Shown here: positions 1 to 8,964 of the stretch, piece after piece
How the letters are laid out: the number at the start of each line of letters is the position of its first letter
Numbering within the stretch: position 1 is the stretch's first letter
Assembly: GCA_964473465.1 (NCBI GenBank)
Contig: CAYYPE010000002.1
Span: 186,001-250,000 of the forward strand
Reading direction: 5' to 3'
DNA length: 64,000 nt
Source of the DNA: CALHRB01 sp964473465
Lineage (GTDB): Bacteria > Bacteroidota > Ignavibacteria > Kapaibacteriales > UBA2268
The notes under the pieces: model-generated
Database searches by the model: none
Seen by the model: only the letters and a program-made list of their open reading frames with translations
What the model was told of the DNA's origin: nothing
Position numbers and translations under genes: made by a program

Positions 1-1151
1 ACCAGAACGTCAACTATACCTTCGGTGTTTTTTCTGGCTTCCTGCTCAAGCAAATTCTCCAGCTTTTCGATGCCCTCTCCTGTCTTTGCAGATATGTAAA
101 TACAATCATCGTTGAGTTCTATCGGTTTTAAATCAATTTTGTCAATCTTATTTTGAACTAATATAATTTTCTGATTGGGATATTCATTTTTTAATTTTTG
201 CAAAAGCTCATTAGAATGCTCTGGCGAGATTGATATATCATTCAAAACTAATATAAGGTTAGATTGATCAAGAACTGATTGCACCAGCTTTATGCCTTCC
301 ATTTCGATGATGTTCAGAGTTTCTCTTAACCCAGCTGTATCAATCAGTTTAATAGCCAATCCATTTATAATTATATTTTCTTCGAGATAATCCCTTGTTG
401 TTCCGGGGATTTCGCTGACTATTGCCCTCTTCTTTCTGAGCAATGAATTGAAAAGGGTTGATTTGCCAGAATTCGGAAAACCTGCTATTCCAACAAAGAA
501 GCCCGACCTTAGGATTTCTGCAGATTTATAGGATTCAGCAAGCGATTTGCAAAAAGCAATTACTTCAATGATTTCTGCTTTTATCTTATCTTTTTTTACA
601 AAAGTCAAATCCTCGTCCGAGAAATCCAGTTCAATTTCGAGCAAACTACAAATATCAAGAAGTTTTCTTCTCAAATTTGAAATTCTGGAAGTAAATTCGC
701 CATGTAGCTGTCTTGCTGCTACAATTGTTCCCGGGACTGTAACGGAGTGAATCAAGTCCGCAACGGCTTCAACCTGCATAAGATCCATCTTCCCGTTCAA
801 AAATGCCCTTCTTGTAAATTCGCCTGGTTCTGCCATTCTTGCCCCGCAATCAATAAGAGCATTTATTATTTCATCGGCAATAAGCATACCCCCATGGCAG
901 GAGATTTCAACTGAATTCTCGCCGGTGTAAGACTTTGGTTCGAGGAATAAGGATGCTGTAACATTGTCAATCCTTCTATCTTTATGAATTATCCACCCGA
1001 AATGTATGGTGTGAGTCGGTGCATTTATTAATTTTCCTTTCGGATTGAAGCACTTTTCGGCAATGTCCAAGCTTTCTTTGCCTGAAAGTCTTATGACAGC
1101 CAGTCCGGATATTCCGGGAGGTGTTGCAAGTGCTACAATTGTGTCGTTCAC
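1..1151 (-). CDS. mnmE: tRNA modification GTPase MnmE (TrmE), 3' part outside the window
   Basis: MnmE works with MnmG to install the (carboxymethyl)aminomethyl group on the wobble uridine of certain tRNAs. The reading frame opens with a GTG codon at 1151 and reads VNDTIVALATPPGISGLAVI, the typical MnmE N-terminus of the formyl-tetrahydrofolate-binding domain. The G domain is visible further on: P-loop GFPNSGKS near 480-455, the TTRD switch and the DTAGLRE motif near 350-310. The frame is still open at base 1, so the last part of the helical domain with the C-terminal CxGK motif is off the window. No Shine-Dalgarno sequence precedes the GTG. The gene is divergent from the oxidoreductase at 1474. 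Identification is firm; the exact start is less certain. Confidence 0.95.
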   Translation of the reverse strand, partial: MNDTIVALATPPGISGLAVIRLSGKESLDIAEKCFNPKGKLINAPTHTIHFGWIIHKDRRIDNVTASLFLEPKSYTGENSVEISCHGGMLIADEIINALIDCGARMAEPGEFTRRAFLNGKMDLMQVEAVADLIHSVTVPGTIVAARQLHGEFTSRISNLRRKLLDICSLLEIELDFSDEDLTFVKKDKIKAEIIEVIAFCKSLAESYKSAEILRSGFFVGIAGFPNSGKSTLFNSLLRKKRAIVSEIPGTTRDYLEENIIINGLAIKLIDTAGLRETLNIIEMEGIKLVQSVLDQSNLILVLNDISISPEHSNELLQKLKNEYPNQKIILVQNKIDKIDLKPIELNDDCIYISAKTGEGIEKLENLLEQEARKNTEGIVDVL

Positions 1152-1473
1152 GATAATTTACATATAAAATAAAAAAATATTAACTAATAGCTATTGAAAT
1201 TATTATAAAAGTTCTGAATTGCTTGATAATTCGGCTCGAGAAAGGCGACCTTCATAAATCGCTTCTATTTAATTTTTCTTGTCAGATTAATGATAATATA
1301 TGGCATAATAAAAAATCCTTTTTTTTGTGTTTTTTAGGCTCATAATTTAATTTTATCTTTTAATTAAATTCAAATTCTTTGTTCAATTAATAAATTGGAT
1401 TTATTCGCAATCTTTTTTAAACAGATAAATATAACTTATTTTTGAATGTTATATTAATCAAATAATTTATTTT
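1152..1473. other. AT-rich divergent intergenic region
   Basis: This spacer lies between the divergent mnmE and the oxidoreductase gene and should carry both promoters. It is mostly A/T runs. I see no ORF, strong hairpin or recognisable RNA in it and cannot place a promoter with confidence. Confidence 0.5.
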
Positions 1474-2595
1474 ATGGATTTTGATATTGTTATTATTGGT
1501 GGCGGTGTGATAGGTCTGTCTGCTGCTGCTGAACTTTGCGACGGAAAGAAAAATGTTCTTTTAATCGAAAGACATCCCTCTTTCGGCAACGAAACCAGTT
1601 CAAGGAACAGCGAAGTAATTCACGCAGGTATTTATTATCCTACTGGATCACTTAAAGCAATACTATGCGTATCAGGAAATAAATCCATTTATGAATGGTG
1701 CAATAAAAACAATGTTCCTCATGATAGAATTGGTAAATATATCATTGCGGTAAATTCAGACGAAGCCGAAGAACTTGATAATATCTACCAAAGAGCTAAA
1801 AATAATGGAGTAGAAAATATCCGTTATGCTTCTATTTCTGAACTCAATAGGGAAGAGCCAAATATAAAAGCTTATTCTGCACTTTTTTCTCCGGACACAG
1901 GCATAATTGACTCGCACTCTTTAATGCAGAGTTTTGAATTCAAAGCAATGAAAAATGATTGCAATTTTGCTTATAAACATACTGTCGTGGGAATAAACAA
2001 AATACCTGACGGGTATGAAATGGAAATAATGGCTCCCGATGGTGAGCATTTGAATATTTCAACTAACATAGTTATAAACGCTGCTGGACTGGATTCTGAT
2101 TTAATCGCCGAAATGTCTGGTATTGATATAGTTGAACACAAATACCGCCTCCATTTCTGCCGTGGACATTATTTCAGGATAAAGTCCATCAAGAAAAATC
2201 TTGTCCACCATTTGATATATCCTGTTCCACAAAAAAATGGGAGTGGTCTGGGAATTCACATTACGGTAGAATTAAATGGTGAATTGAAACTTGGTCCCGA
2301 CACAGAGTATCTTGACAAAAGGGTGCAGGATTATTCTGTTTCCGAAGATCTTCAGGACAAATTCTATCGAGCTGCCTCATCTTATCTTTCGGGTCTCGAT
2401 CGCAATGACATTTATCCCGATCAGTCTGGGATCAGGCCAAAACTTCAAGCAAAAGGAGAGCCCTTCAGAGATTTTATTATTGCCGAAGAATCAGATAAAG
2501 GCTTGCCCGGTTTCATAAACCTGATTGGTATTGAATCGCCGGGGTTAACCTGCTGCCTTGAAATTTCAAAAATGGTCAGTGGAATGATAAGGTAA
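1474..2595 (+). CDS. lhgO: FAD-dependent oxidoreductase, L-2-hydroxyglutarate dehydrogenase/oxidase (LhgO) type
   Basis: The 373-residue protein belongs to the DAO flavoprotein superfamily and most resembles LhgO/L2HGDH enzymes, which oxidise L-2-hydroxyglutarate to 2-oxoglutarate. A dinucleotide-binding motif IIGGGVIGLSAA occupies residues 7-18. The SSRNSEVIHAGIYYP segment (about 43-57) is typical of this subfamily. The C-terminal SGIRPKL and GIESPGLTCC segments match the FAD and active-site closure of the family. Length is close to the usual 370-400 residues. It stands alone, divergent from mnmE and convergent with the FKBP gene. Substrate is inferred from family resemblance; another 2-hydroxyacid is possible. 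Confidence 0.8.
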   Translation: MDFDIVIIGGGVIGLSAAAELCDGKKNVLLIERHPSFGNETSSRNSEVIHAGIYYPTGSLKAILCVSGNKSIYEWCNKNNVPHDRIGKYIIAVNSDEAEELDNIYQRAKNNGVENIRYASISELNREEPNIKAYSALFSPDTGIIDSHSLMQSFEFKAMKNDCNFAYKHTVVGINKIPDGYEMEIMAPDGEHLNISTNIVINAAGLDSDLIAEMSGIDIVEHKYRLHFCRGHYFRIKSIKKNLVHHLIYPVPQKNGSGLGIHITVELNGELKLGPDTEYLDKRVQDYSVSEDLQDKFYRAASSYLSGLDRNDIYPDQSGIRPKLQAKGEPFRDFIIAEESDKGLPGFINLIGIESPGLTCCLEISKMVSGMIR

Positions 2596-2626
2596 AAAAA
2601 GGCAGAGTGTATGATTTCTCTGCCTT
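2594..2626 (-). terminator. Rho-independent terminator of the FKBP gene
   Basis: On the minus strand a perfect 9-bp stem (AAGGCAGAG / CTCTGCCTT) with a 10-nt loop is followed directly by a T run (bases 2600-2594). The plus strand has no T run after the stem, so it serves the minus-strand gene. Confidence 0.85.
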
Positions 2627-2653
2627 GGAAATATAAAAATATTCAAACTTTAC

Positions 2654-3442
2654 TTATTTTTTGGGTGGTTGAACAGGCTGAACAGGTTGTGGATTTTTGA
2701 TATCAGGTGGCTTTCCTCCGACCTTTAGTAGTTCAATTTCAAAATATACAGCAGAACCGGGAGGCACTTGTGGTGGAGCTCCTCTATCGCCCCAGCCAAG
2801 CTCAGGGGAGATAAACACTTTATAAATAGCCCCCTCTTTCATCAGCTTGAATGCTTCCTTCCAGCCCGGTATTTGCTGTCCGACAACCATTTGCACGGGT
2901 TCTTTGCCGTAAGTGTTATCAAATTCAAAACCGTTCATATGATAGCCCTTTAGATGGATTGTAACCAGATCTTCATCTTTCGGGCTTTTTCCAGTTCCTT
3001 CTTTCAGAACAATGTATTGCAAACCGCTTGGCGTAGTAATCACACCCGGTTTATTTTTATTTTGAGCTAAAAATTCGGCTGATTTTTTCTTGTTTGCTTC
3101 AGCCTCTTGTTTCAATTTTTCTTCTTCTTCTTTACGCTTTACTTCTTGTTTTTTAAACATCATGTTCTGGAATCTAAGCCTTAAATCGTCGCTGGCAAGC
3201 TTTTCAATTAGGGAGGAATCGCCATTAATGCCATCCAGAAATCCTTTGATGAAGAAGTCCTTGCTGATTTCAAGACTGTCTTTGTGCATGCTGATTCCAA
3301 TTTCATGAGCAATAGAATAGCTAAGGCTGTCGTAAAATGTTTTTAATGTTCCGGGATTTTTGTATCCATCCTCAGCTGTATTGTTATTACAAGCTGATAG
3401 AATAAGTGCTAAAAACACAAATAAAGTCATAAGTGGTTTCAT
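2654..3442 (-). CDS. FKBP-type peptidyl-prolyl cis-trans isomerase, lipoprotein
   Basis: This is a predicted periplasmic or membrane-anchored prolyl isomerase that would help fold exported proteins. I take the ATG at 3442 rather than the upstream one at 3481, because GGAG lies 7 bases ahead of it and the product then begins MKPLMTLF, a signal peptide with lipobox LSAC (Cys18). A dimerisation-type helical, Lys/Glu-rich region follows (about 60-130), as in FkpA and Mip. The FKBP domain covers about 135-245, with GYHMNGFEFDNTYG and the VPPGSAVYFEIELLKV end. A Pro/Gln-rich tail ends the protein. It is transcribed alone behind the flagellar operon terminator. Confidence 0.9.
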   Translation of the reverse strand: MKPLMTLFVFLALILSACNNNTAEDGYKNPGTLKTFYDSLSYSIAHEIGISMHKDSLEISKDFFIKGFLDGINGDSSLIEKLASDDLRLRFQNMMFKKQEVKRKEEEEKLKQEAEANKKKSAEFLAQNKNKPGVITTPSGLQYIVLKEGTGKSPKDEDLVTIHLKGYHMNGFEFDNTYGKEPVQMVVGQQIPGWKEAFKLMKEGAIYKVFISPELGWGDRGAPPQVPPGSAVYFEIELLKVGGKPPDIKNPQPVQPVQPPKK

Positions 3443-3561
3443 AATTTCTCCAGTTAAAAAAACTTTGACGTATATTATCAAAATATGTTTATTTTTTTGA
3501 AAAATAGCTTTAAAAAAACAATATTTTAAAAAAAGCTTTTTAAAAATATATTTGAATAAAT

Positions 3562-3623
3562 AAAAAAAACAAGAATGTCTGTTCTACCAAATTTTTTAAT
3601 TCAGTAGTTCAAACATCCTTGTT
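3562..3623 (-). terminator. Long-stem terminator at the end of the flagellar operon
   Basis: Downstream of flgE on the minus strand, AACAAGGATG... pairs with ...CATTCTTGTT. The pairing continues inward for about 26 positions with two mismatches and a few G-U pairs, closing on an A-rich loop. An eight-T run follows at 3569-3562. It separates flgE from the FKBP gene. Confidence 0.8.
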
Positions 3624-3668
3624 AAAAATTATGCAATAAAACCCGCTATGGGGATAATTTTATTAAGA

Positions 3669-4991
3669 TTATCGTTTTAGCATATTTGTTTCAGCAAGCA
3701 TCTGGTCGCTTATAGTAATAGTTCTCGAAGCCGCTTCAAATGCCCTTTGAGTGATAATCATTTCGGTAAATTGCTCTGTCAAATCAACATTAGATTGCTC
3801 TAAAGCACCACCAACCACAAGAGTAGAAGGAAAAATCTCGCCTGCAGTCCCGATATTCGGAAGACCGCTATTGGGAGAAACCTCCATAAAATTATTGCCG
3901 TTTCTGATTAGTCCCTGTGGATTTGTAAATTTAGCTACAGCTACCTGTGCGAGTATTTCAGATTGTCCATTAGTAAACGACCCCCAGATTTTACCTGTTG
4001 TATCAACAAAAAGTTCATTCAGATCCCCTGCCTGATACCCATCCTGCTCGGTTACTGTTGCGGTATTAGGTCCTGCAAATTGAGTTAGCCCGGCGAGAAG
4101 ATTTCCAGTTTCTGCAAGAACTATCTTTACATTTTTTGGAGTTGTTGCATCAAAAACATCAGTTCCAAGAGCTGTGTTTAGGTCTGAAGCGTTTAAAGTG
4201 AAATCCAACGGGGAACTAATTGTGCCATCGGTATTGAATGTTAAAGTATCGGACGGCAATGTTATATCAATTCCATCAAGCTTAGCACTCATTGTGAATT
4301 CATTCGGGTTAGCGGTCTTTGTGAATGAAAGTGTTATAACGTGAGCACCGCCCTGATTGTCGAATATGGTAATACTTGTCTGGCGTTCTGTATTTTCTGT
4401 GGAAGCAGAATTCAAATTACCGGAAACTTTCACAACCTCTGTTTGTCGTGGTGCAGAAATTATATTTGGTGGGATGTTTATATTCTTTAAAGTTCTGTTC
4501 AAAACATTATCGCCATTGGAATCTTTGACCATCTTACCGTCAGCGTCAAGCTGCAGATTATACCCCATAAGAAAAGCACCACTTGAGCTATCAACCAGAT
4601 TACCGCTTTTGTCTCTTGATATAGCACCAGCTCTTGAAAATAACTGCTTGCCATTCATATTGTAAATAAAAAATCCGTTTCCCTGCAAAGCTAAATCAAG
4701 CGGGCGATTAGTGGTTTCTATTGTCCCTTGAGCCATATTTTGAGTGATTGACCCAATTTTTACTCCCAGACCCATCATCAGTGGATTCACACCGCCCATG
4801 CCTTTGCCTTCATTTTCATTTGGTGAGGAACCATATTTGTAAATCTGATTGAATTGCTCGGCAAAATTTACGTGATTGGATTTATATCCGGTTGTATTAA
4901 CATTAGCAATATTATTAGAAATAACATCAAATCTTTGCTGGTGAGCTCTCAATGAACTCGCACCAGTAGATAAAGAACGTGATAAAGCCAT
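3669..4991 (-). CDS. flgE: Flagellar hook protein FlgE
   Basis: FlgE polymerises into the hook, the universal joint between basal body and filament. The 440-residue product starts MALSRSLSTGASSL and has the rod/hook N-terminal motif NNIANVNTTGYK (about 26-37), the central domain segment GSITQNMAQGTIETTNRPLDLALQGNGFF, and the C-terminal helix (VDLTEQFTEMIITQRAFEAASR) shared by axial proteins. FlgG is shorter, so hook protein is the better call. The ATG at 4991 has AAGGAGGG eight bases upstream. It is the last gene of the operon and is separated from the preceding gene by a structured 110-base leader, which suggests separate translational control. Confidence 0.92.
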   Translation of the reverse strand: MALSRSLSTGASSLRAHQQRFDVISNNIANVNTTGYKSNHVNFAEQFNQIYKYGSSPNENEGKGMGGVNPLMMGLGVKIGSITQNMAQGTIETTNRPLDLALQGNGFFIYNMNGKQLFSRAGAISRDKSGNLVDSSSGAFLMGYNLQLDADGKMVKDSNGDNVLNRTLKNINIPPNIISAPRQTEVVKVSGNLNSASTENTERQTSITIFDNQGGAHVITLSFTKTANPNEFTMSAKLDGIDITLPSDTLTFNTDGTISSPLDFTLNASDLNTALGTDVFDATTPKNVKIVLAETGNLLAGLTQFAGPNTATVTEQDGYQAGDLNELFVDTTGKIWGSFTNGQSEILAQVAVAKFTNPQGLIRNGNNFMEVSPNSGLPNIGTAGEIFPSTLVVGGALEQSNVDLTEQFTEMIITQRAFEAASRTITISDQMLAETNMLKR

Positions 4992-5098
4992 TTATTTACC
5001 CTCCTTGGTTAATTAAATTCATCCTGAAAAATTGATTTCCTTCTGTCGCTCGGGAAATCATTGAGCCTCTCACCCTAATCGGGTAAAGTCCAGCTCGT
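4992..5098 (-). promoter_or_regulatory. Structured leader of flgE, candidate translational switch
   Basis: The spacer before flgE is noticeably richer in G+C than its surroundings. On the minus strand TTTACCC (5087-5081) is a perfect complement of GGGTAAA (5001-4995), which overlaps the flgE ribosome binding site. The same ACCC can instead pair with GGGT at 5075-5072. A 7-bp hairpin GATTTCC/GGAAATC (5059-5053 with 5040-5034) lies between, and GCTC at 5066-5063 has two possible GAGC partners. The pairing is read directly; the regulatory role is inference. I do not recognise a known riboswitch consensus. Confidence 0.4.
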
Positions 5099-5101
5099 TA
5101 A

Positions 5102-5482
5102 TTATGCAAAAACAGCAGAGTCAATGTCTGTTACAACATTTTGCTCTAATTGATCACGATTGACAACAGTAATAACTGTTCGATTCGGTATGCTTATAAT
5201 AAAAGCCTTTTCGTCAAGAATCACTAATGATTCTCTTGCCCCTTTTGATTCAGCCACCTGAACTGAATTCTGCAAACGCTCGATGTCCGTTTGGTTAAGC
5301 GTTATCTCCCTACTGACTAATCTGGATTGAGCGTGCGAAGAGAACTTAATTTTGCTTAATTCTTCTTTAAAAATTTCTTCGAAAGAAGTTCCGTTTGCCG
5401 GATTTTTCTGAACAAAGTTCTTCGTTAGCTCATTTAAACCACCCGCAGGAATAAAAGGAAGATTGACACCGTTAATATCCAT
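5102..5482 (-). CDS. Flagellar operon protein of the TIGR02530 family
   Basis: This small protein belongs to the conserved flagellar-operon family seen next to flgD in Bacillus-type flagellar loci; its molecular role is not settled. I choose the ATG at 5482 (MDINGVNLPF) over one at 5515, because GAGGAGGA immediately precedes it and the upstream start would overlap flgD by 23 bases. The product is 126 residues. The family signature is present: FSSHAQSRLVSREITL followed by an amphipathic stretch and an IISIPNRTVITVVNRDQL beta-rich end. It lies between flgD and flgE, which supports a role in hook assembly. Confidence 0.85.
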   Translation of the reverse strand: MDINGVNLPFIPAGGLNELTKNFVQKNPANGTSFEEIFKEELSKIKFSSHAQSRLVSREITLNQTDIERLQNSVQVAESKGARESLVILDEKAFIISIPNRTVITVVNRDQLEQNVVTDIDSAVFA

Positions 5483-5492
5483 TCTTTCCTCC

Positions 5493-6179
5493 TCAATTTT
5501 CCATTTGAACATCAATTACATCATAAATTGCTACTTCTATGTCGTTTATGACAAGAACAGTTCCCTCTGGTTTGAACCTTACCGCCTGGATTTTACCATA
5601 AGTAAAAGTATCGGCAGTAAATGATGATCCATTTTTACTACTTGCTACAACCTGAACATTATAATTACCCGCAGGAAGAACGTTGCCGTTATCATCTTTA
5701 CCATCCCATTTGATTTTGTGGGAACCGCTTGTTAAGTCAAGTTCCTTAAGGGTAATTGTTCTGACAAGGTTACCGGAGTTATCCCGAATTTCTACTGTTG
5801 CAAAAATCGCCTGACCCGGGAGATTATAACCAATTGGAACATTATTTTCTCCATCAAATTTGAAAATTCTTGTTCCAACTGAAGCCGTTTTTCCAAGCAA
5901 ACCGGGAAGAGCAGAGTTTGAAATATTATTGGCTAAAAGCTGATTTACTCCCAATTGTTCTTCAAGCAATGCTCTGATGTCGGTCAACTGTTCCAATTGA
6001 GAAAAGAGGGCAAGCTGGGAGGCAAATTCCTGATTATCATAAGGCTTCAATGGATTCTGGTGCTTCAATTGAAGTGTTAATAATTTCAGAAATTCATCAC
6101 GCCCGATATTGCTACTTTTCTGCGTTGAAGCAGTTTGCTCGTATAATTGTGCCTGTGAATTTGTTATACCCTGCATCAT
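5493..6179 (-). CDS. flgD: Flagellar hook scaffold/capping protein FlgD
   Basis: FlgD caps the growing hook and promotes FlgE polymerisation. The 228-residue product has the conserved N-terminal segment IGRDEFLKLLTLQLKHQNPL (about 25-44) and KPYDNQEFASQLALFSQLEQL just after it. The C-terminal half holds the FlgD Ig/FnIII-like repeat, including IKWDGKDDNGNVLPAGNYNV. Length matches the family. It follows fliK after an 83-base gap and precedes the TIGR02530 gene by 10 bases. Confidence 0.93.
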   Translation of the reverse strand: MMQGITNSQAQLYEQTASTQKSSNIGRDEFLKLLTLQLKHQNPLKPYDNQEFASQLALFSQLEQLTDIRALLEEQLGVNQLLANNISNSALPGLLGKTASVGTRIFKFDGENNVPIGYNLPGQAIFATVEIRDNSGNLVRTITLKELDLTSGSHKIKWDGKDDNGNVLPAGNYNVQVVASSKNGSSFTADTFTYGKIQAVRFKPEGTVLVINDIEVAIYDVIDVQMEN

Positions 6180-6263
6180 TTCACAACCTTTTTTTGTTGA
6201 TAAATAGGTAATCCAACAAACTCATTAATGTTAATGAATATATGTTTACCCTCCTGTATAATA

Positions 6264-7664
6264 TTATAAAACTTCATTTTCCTTTTCTTTGAAATAATTT
6301 AGTGATTTTAAATATTCTTGTATCTCTTCCTTTTGTTTTTTATCTTGCTTTTTTGTGAATTGCGTGTTATTATTTAAATTTTCCTCTCCGTCCTTTGACT
6401 TAAATCCAATATCGATTGAATCAGTGATGATACCATTCTGCGAAAGCTTTTCTTTTAATGCACCAATTTGTTGTTCAATAGTCTTGATTGCTTCGCTTGT
6501 GTCTGCCATAATATTTATTTTAGCTTTGTTGTCTGTCATTGAAATTTGAACAAATAGTGTGCCGAGTGATTCAGGTTTGAGAACTAAATTAGCTGTGCTT
6601 GTTGTGTTTTCGGGTGTTGACTTGATTAATTGAAATGTTGTCTGTGTGAATTCCTGAATTCTAATTTGTCCAAACTGATTGTAAGTTGTTACAGTCTTTG
6701 AACTTGTGTGATTTATATTTTTTGAATTATTCGTAATTTCAACAATTTGTTCTTTAACTAAGTCATTAAGTAAACTTTTTTCTCCGATATCTGAATTGCT
6801 TTTATTAGAAAACGGTATTTTGTTTCCAGATTTTTTTGGCTCACTATCACTATTTTCTGTATTATTTTCTACTCTTTGTTGAATATTCTCATTATTTTTC
6901 TTAGAATCTGTCGTTGGTAAATTTAAATTCATTTTCACGTCAGATTTCTCGGGCTTTTTGATAAATTCATTAGATGCTTTATTAATTAAATTTTCAGCTT
7001 CTTGAGATTTTAATTTTTCATTTGATTTGTTAATTTTTTCATCTAAATTTTCTTCTTCTTCGGGAACTAAAGTATTGTCATTAAAAATGTTTTGTAGTGG
7101 TAAACCTCTGTTTTCTATATTTGTTAAGTTATTGTTATTATTAATATTTGCCTTGTTTATTTCTTGAATTCTGTTATTATTAAATCCATTGCTGATTGCA
7201 TTAATAAATTCATTAATTATTTGCAGTTTTGCTTCAATTATTTCTGATTTTTCTTCTTGAGGAATTTCATTATAAAGAACTTCATTTAGCATTTGAGGTA
7301 TTAATTGATTGGAATTATTAGTTTCAAATTCGTAGTTGTTTTGTAAAATATTATTCAGTATGTCACTAATTGTGTTATTTTTTTCAATATTATTAAGGCT
7401 ATGAGTAGATTCAGGAATAATTGGTAAATTTTTTTCGGTAAAAGGAGTAAAAACATTCTGATTCTGTTTTGTTTCTTTAGATTTGATATCTATTTTATTT
7501 TTCTTGTTAATTTTATGAGTTTTCTGATTCCTTTTTTTATCATCAGAGATAACTTTTTCTAATGATTTTTCAAATTTATCGGTCTTTTGAGGGATCTGTT
7601 TATTATCAACCTTATGGTTAAATTTAGTCCCGGACTGTATAATATTGTTAAGTTTATGAACCAT
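6264..7664 (-). CDS. fliK: Flagellar hook-length control protein FliK
   Basis: FliK is the secreted ruler that measures hook length and switches export specificity. The 466-residue protein has a long Asn/Lys/Glu-rich, low-complexity N-terminal and central part, as usual for the secreted ruler. A conserved C-terminal Flg_hook domain spans about 355-425 (LVLKPESLGTLFVQISM, then a helix with IEQQIGALKEKLSQNGI). Position between ylxF/motE and flgD matches Bacillus-type operons. The poly-Asn stretches reflect the AT-rich genome and are not a sign of frameshift. Only the C-terminal domain is diagnostic. Confidence 0.88.
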   Translation of the reverse strand: MVHKLNNIIQSGTKFNHKVDNKQIPQKTDKFEKSLEKVISDDKKRNQKTHKINKKNKIDIKSKETKQNQNVFTPFTEKNLPIIPESTHSLNNIEKNNTISDILNNILQNNYEFETNNSNQLIPQMLNEVLYNEIPQEEKSEIIEAKLQIINEFINAISNGFNNNRIQEINKANINNNNNLTNIENRGLPLQNIFNDNTLVPEEEENLDEKINKSNEKLKSQEAENLINKASNEFIKKPEKSDVKMNLNLPTTDSKKNNENIQQRVENNTENSDSEPKKSGNKIPFSNKSNSDIGEKSLLNDLVKEQIVEITNNSKNINHTSSKTVTTYNQFGQIRIQEFTQTTFQLIKSTPENTTSTANLVLKPESLGTLFVQISMTDNKAKINIMADTSEAIKTIEQQIGALKEKLSQNGIITDSIDIGFKSKDGEENLNNNTQFTKKQDKKQKEEIQEYLKSLNYFKEKENEVL

Positions 7665-7808
7665 TTCTGCATCCTTGCATTAATTTATAATCCGAACAAA
7701 ATATTTTAAATCATTTATTAATCAATTCATTAAAGATTTAAAATCTTAGCTTCTTATAAGTCATTGTCAATATTGAATTTAGAGGCGTTGCTAAAATTAT
7801 CGCTACAA

Positions 7809-8510
7809 TTATTTTGAATTAACTGACAATGCCTTAATCATATCAGCATTGACATCAGATTTCATTGCTTCAATTACCTTGCCAGCCTTCTTTTTTTGCA
7901 TTGATTTCAGGATAAGAATGGCATCTTTTTTATCAATTTTTTCCAGAATTTTAGCAACTTCGACAGGATTGGAATTATTATATATTTTGGCGAATTCTAT
8001 CAAGCTTTTTATTTTCAAAGAATCGTTGCTTGATTTATTCTGTTTTTGGATTTCTTCCAACTGTTTTGAGAGATTTTCTTTACTTTTTTTATATTCGGTG
8101 AGATTTGAGGATAGCTTAATCAAAGAATCTTTTAATTTTTTTGTCAGCTCCTGCTCGTTTCCAGAAATTATTGATGATAAATTATTATTTTCTTTTGAAT
8201 TTTTTACGGTATTAATAATCTTTTTAAGTGAATCCTGCAGCTTTTCATTCTTTTCTTTTAATTCTTTGGATTCTACTTTGAGAATTGCGTTTGACAGATT
8301 AGCCTTCTGCAGATTTTCAAATTCATTCTGTGTTATTTGAATTTTTATTAAGTCTTTTTGATTTTTTTCGGTTTGTGCTTTCTGGATTTTTTTTGGTGGA
8401 AAACCAAGCCACTCCGGATATAGCTTATAGACATATACTATCAAAACAGGCGAGAGTAAGAACAGAACCGAAATTGAACAAATGAGCAATATTAATTTCT
8501 TGATTGTCAT
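7809..8510 (-). CDS. YlxF/MotE-like flagellar membrane coiled-coil protein
   Basis: The 233-residue protein has one N-terminal membrane segment (about 5-28), a long Lys/Glu-rich coiled coil (about 45-160), and a C-terminal helical module (about 165-225). That module contains PVEVAKILEKIDKKDAILIL and resembles the MgtE intracellular N-domain. This architecture and the place between fliJ and fliK match Bacillus YlxF and MotE-type proteins, which are linked to stator or export-apparatus assembly. It starts one base after the fliJ stop on the same strand. The exact role here is inferred from position and fold. Confidence 0.7.
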   Translation of the reverse strand: MTIKKLILLICSISVLFLLSPVLIVYVYKLYPEWLGFPPKKIQKAQTEKNQKDLIKIQITQNEFENLQKANLSNAILKVESKELKEKNEKLQDSLKKIINTVKNSKENNNLSSIISGNEQELTKKLKDSLIKLSSNLTEYKKSKENLSKQLEEIQKQNKSSNDSLKIKSLIEFAKIYNNSNPVEVAKILEKIDKKDAILILKSMQKKKAGKVIEAMKSDVNADMIKALSVNSK

Positions 8511-8511
8511 T

Positions 8512-8961
8512 TTATAAATATTTTGAATCAGTATTGTTTATAAACTTGATATTAGCTATCTCGTCAAGTATTTTAACTTCTTCTTTTGATAACTCCTCTT
8601 TATGTTGAATCTGTTTTTTATCTTTCAATTTCAGAAGAATTTTTTCTTCTTTCATTGCTTCAACAAGCTTTTGACGCCTGAGATTTTCAATTTCGATTAG
8701 CTGATCACGCTCAACTTTGAGTTTTTTAATAGTATCCTGAATATAAGTTTTGTGAGACCAAGAGGTTTGCAAAGAAGAAGCAGGCAAAACACCCTTCTTT
8801 GACTTTAATAGATTATTAAGATATTTCTGGTTTTTATCAATTTCGTTTTCTTTGGCAATGCGAGACATTACAATAAGATTCAGCGCCTCTTTAAGTTCCT
8901 GAACTTTCTGTGTTTTTAGGTTTAATACTTTATCAAGCCTGAAATTGAACTTTTTTGCCAT
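8512..8961 (-). CDS. fliJ: Flagellar export chaperone FliJ
   Basis: FliJ is the small coiled-coil stalk that sits in the FliI hexamer of the flagellar export machine. The 149-residue product starts MAKKFNFRLDKVLNLKTQKV, the standard FliJ opening. It is almost entirely helical and charged, ending in a run of Lys/Glu heptads. It lies 3 bases downstream of fliI and 1 base upstream of the YlxF/MotE-like gene, so all three are probably translated from one message. Sequence of FliJ is poorly conserved; position and length support the call. Confidence 0.88.
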   Translation of the reverse strand: MAKKFNFRLDKVLNLKTQKVQELKEALNLIVMSRIAKENEIDKNQKYLNNLLKSKKGVLPASSLQTSWSHKTYIQDTIKKLKVERDQLIEIENLRRQKLVEAMKEEKILLKLKDKKQIQHKEELSKEEVKILDEIANIKFINNTDSKYL

Positions 8962-8964
8962 TTA

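Noticed and set aside
6264..7664. Poly-Asn, low-complexity fliK considered as frameshifted or foreign
   Set aside because: The frame is intact, the C-terminal Flg_hook domain is present and such sequence is usual for FliK in AT-rich genomes.
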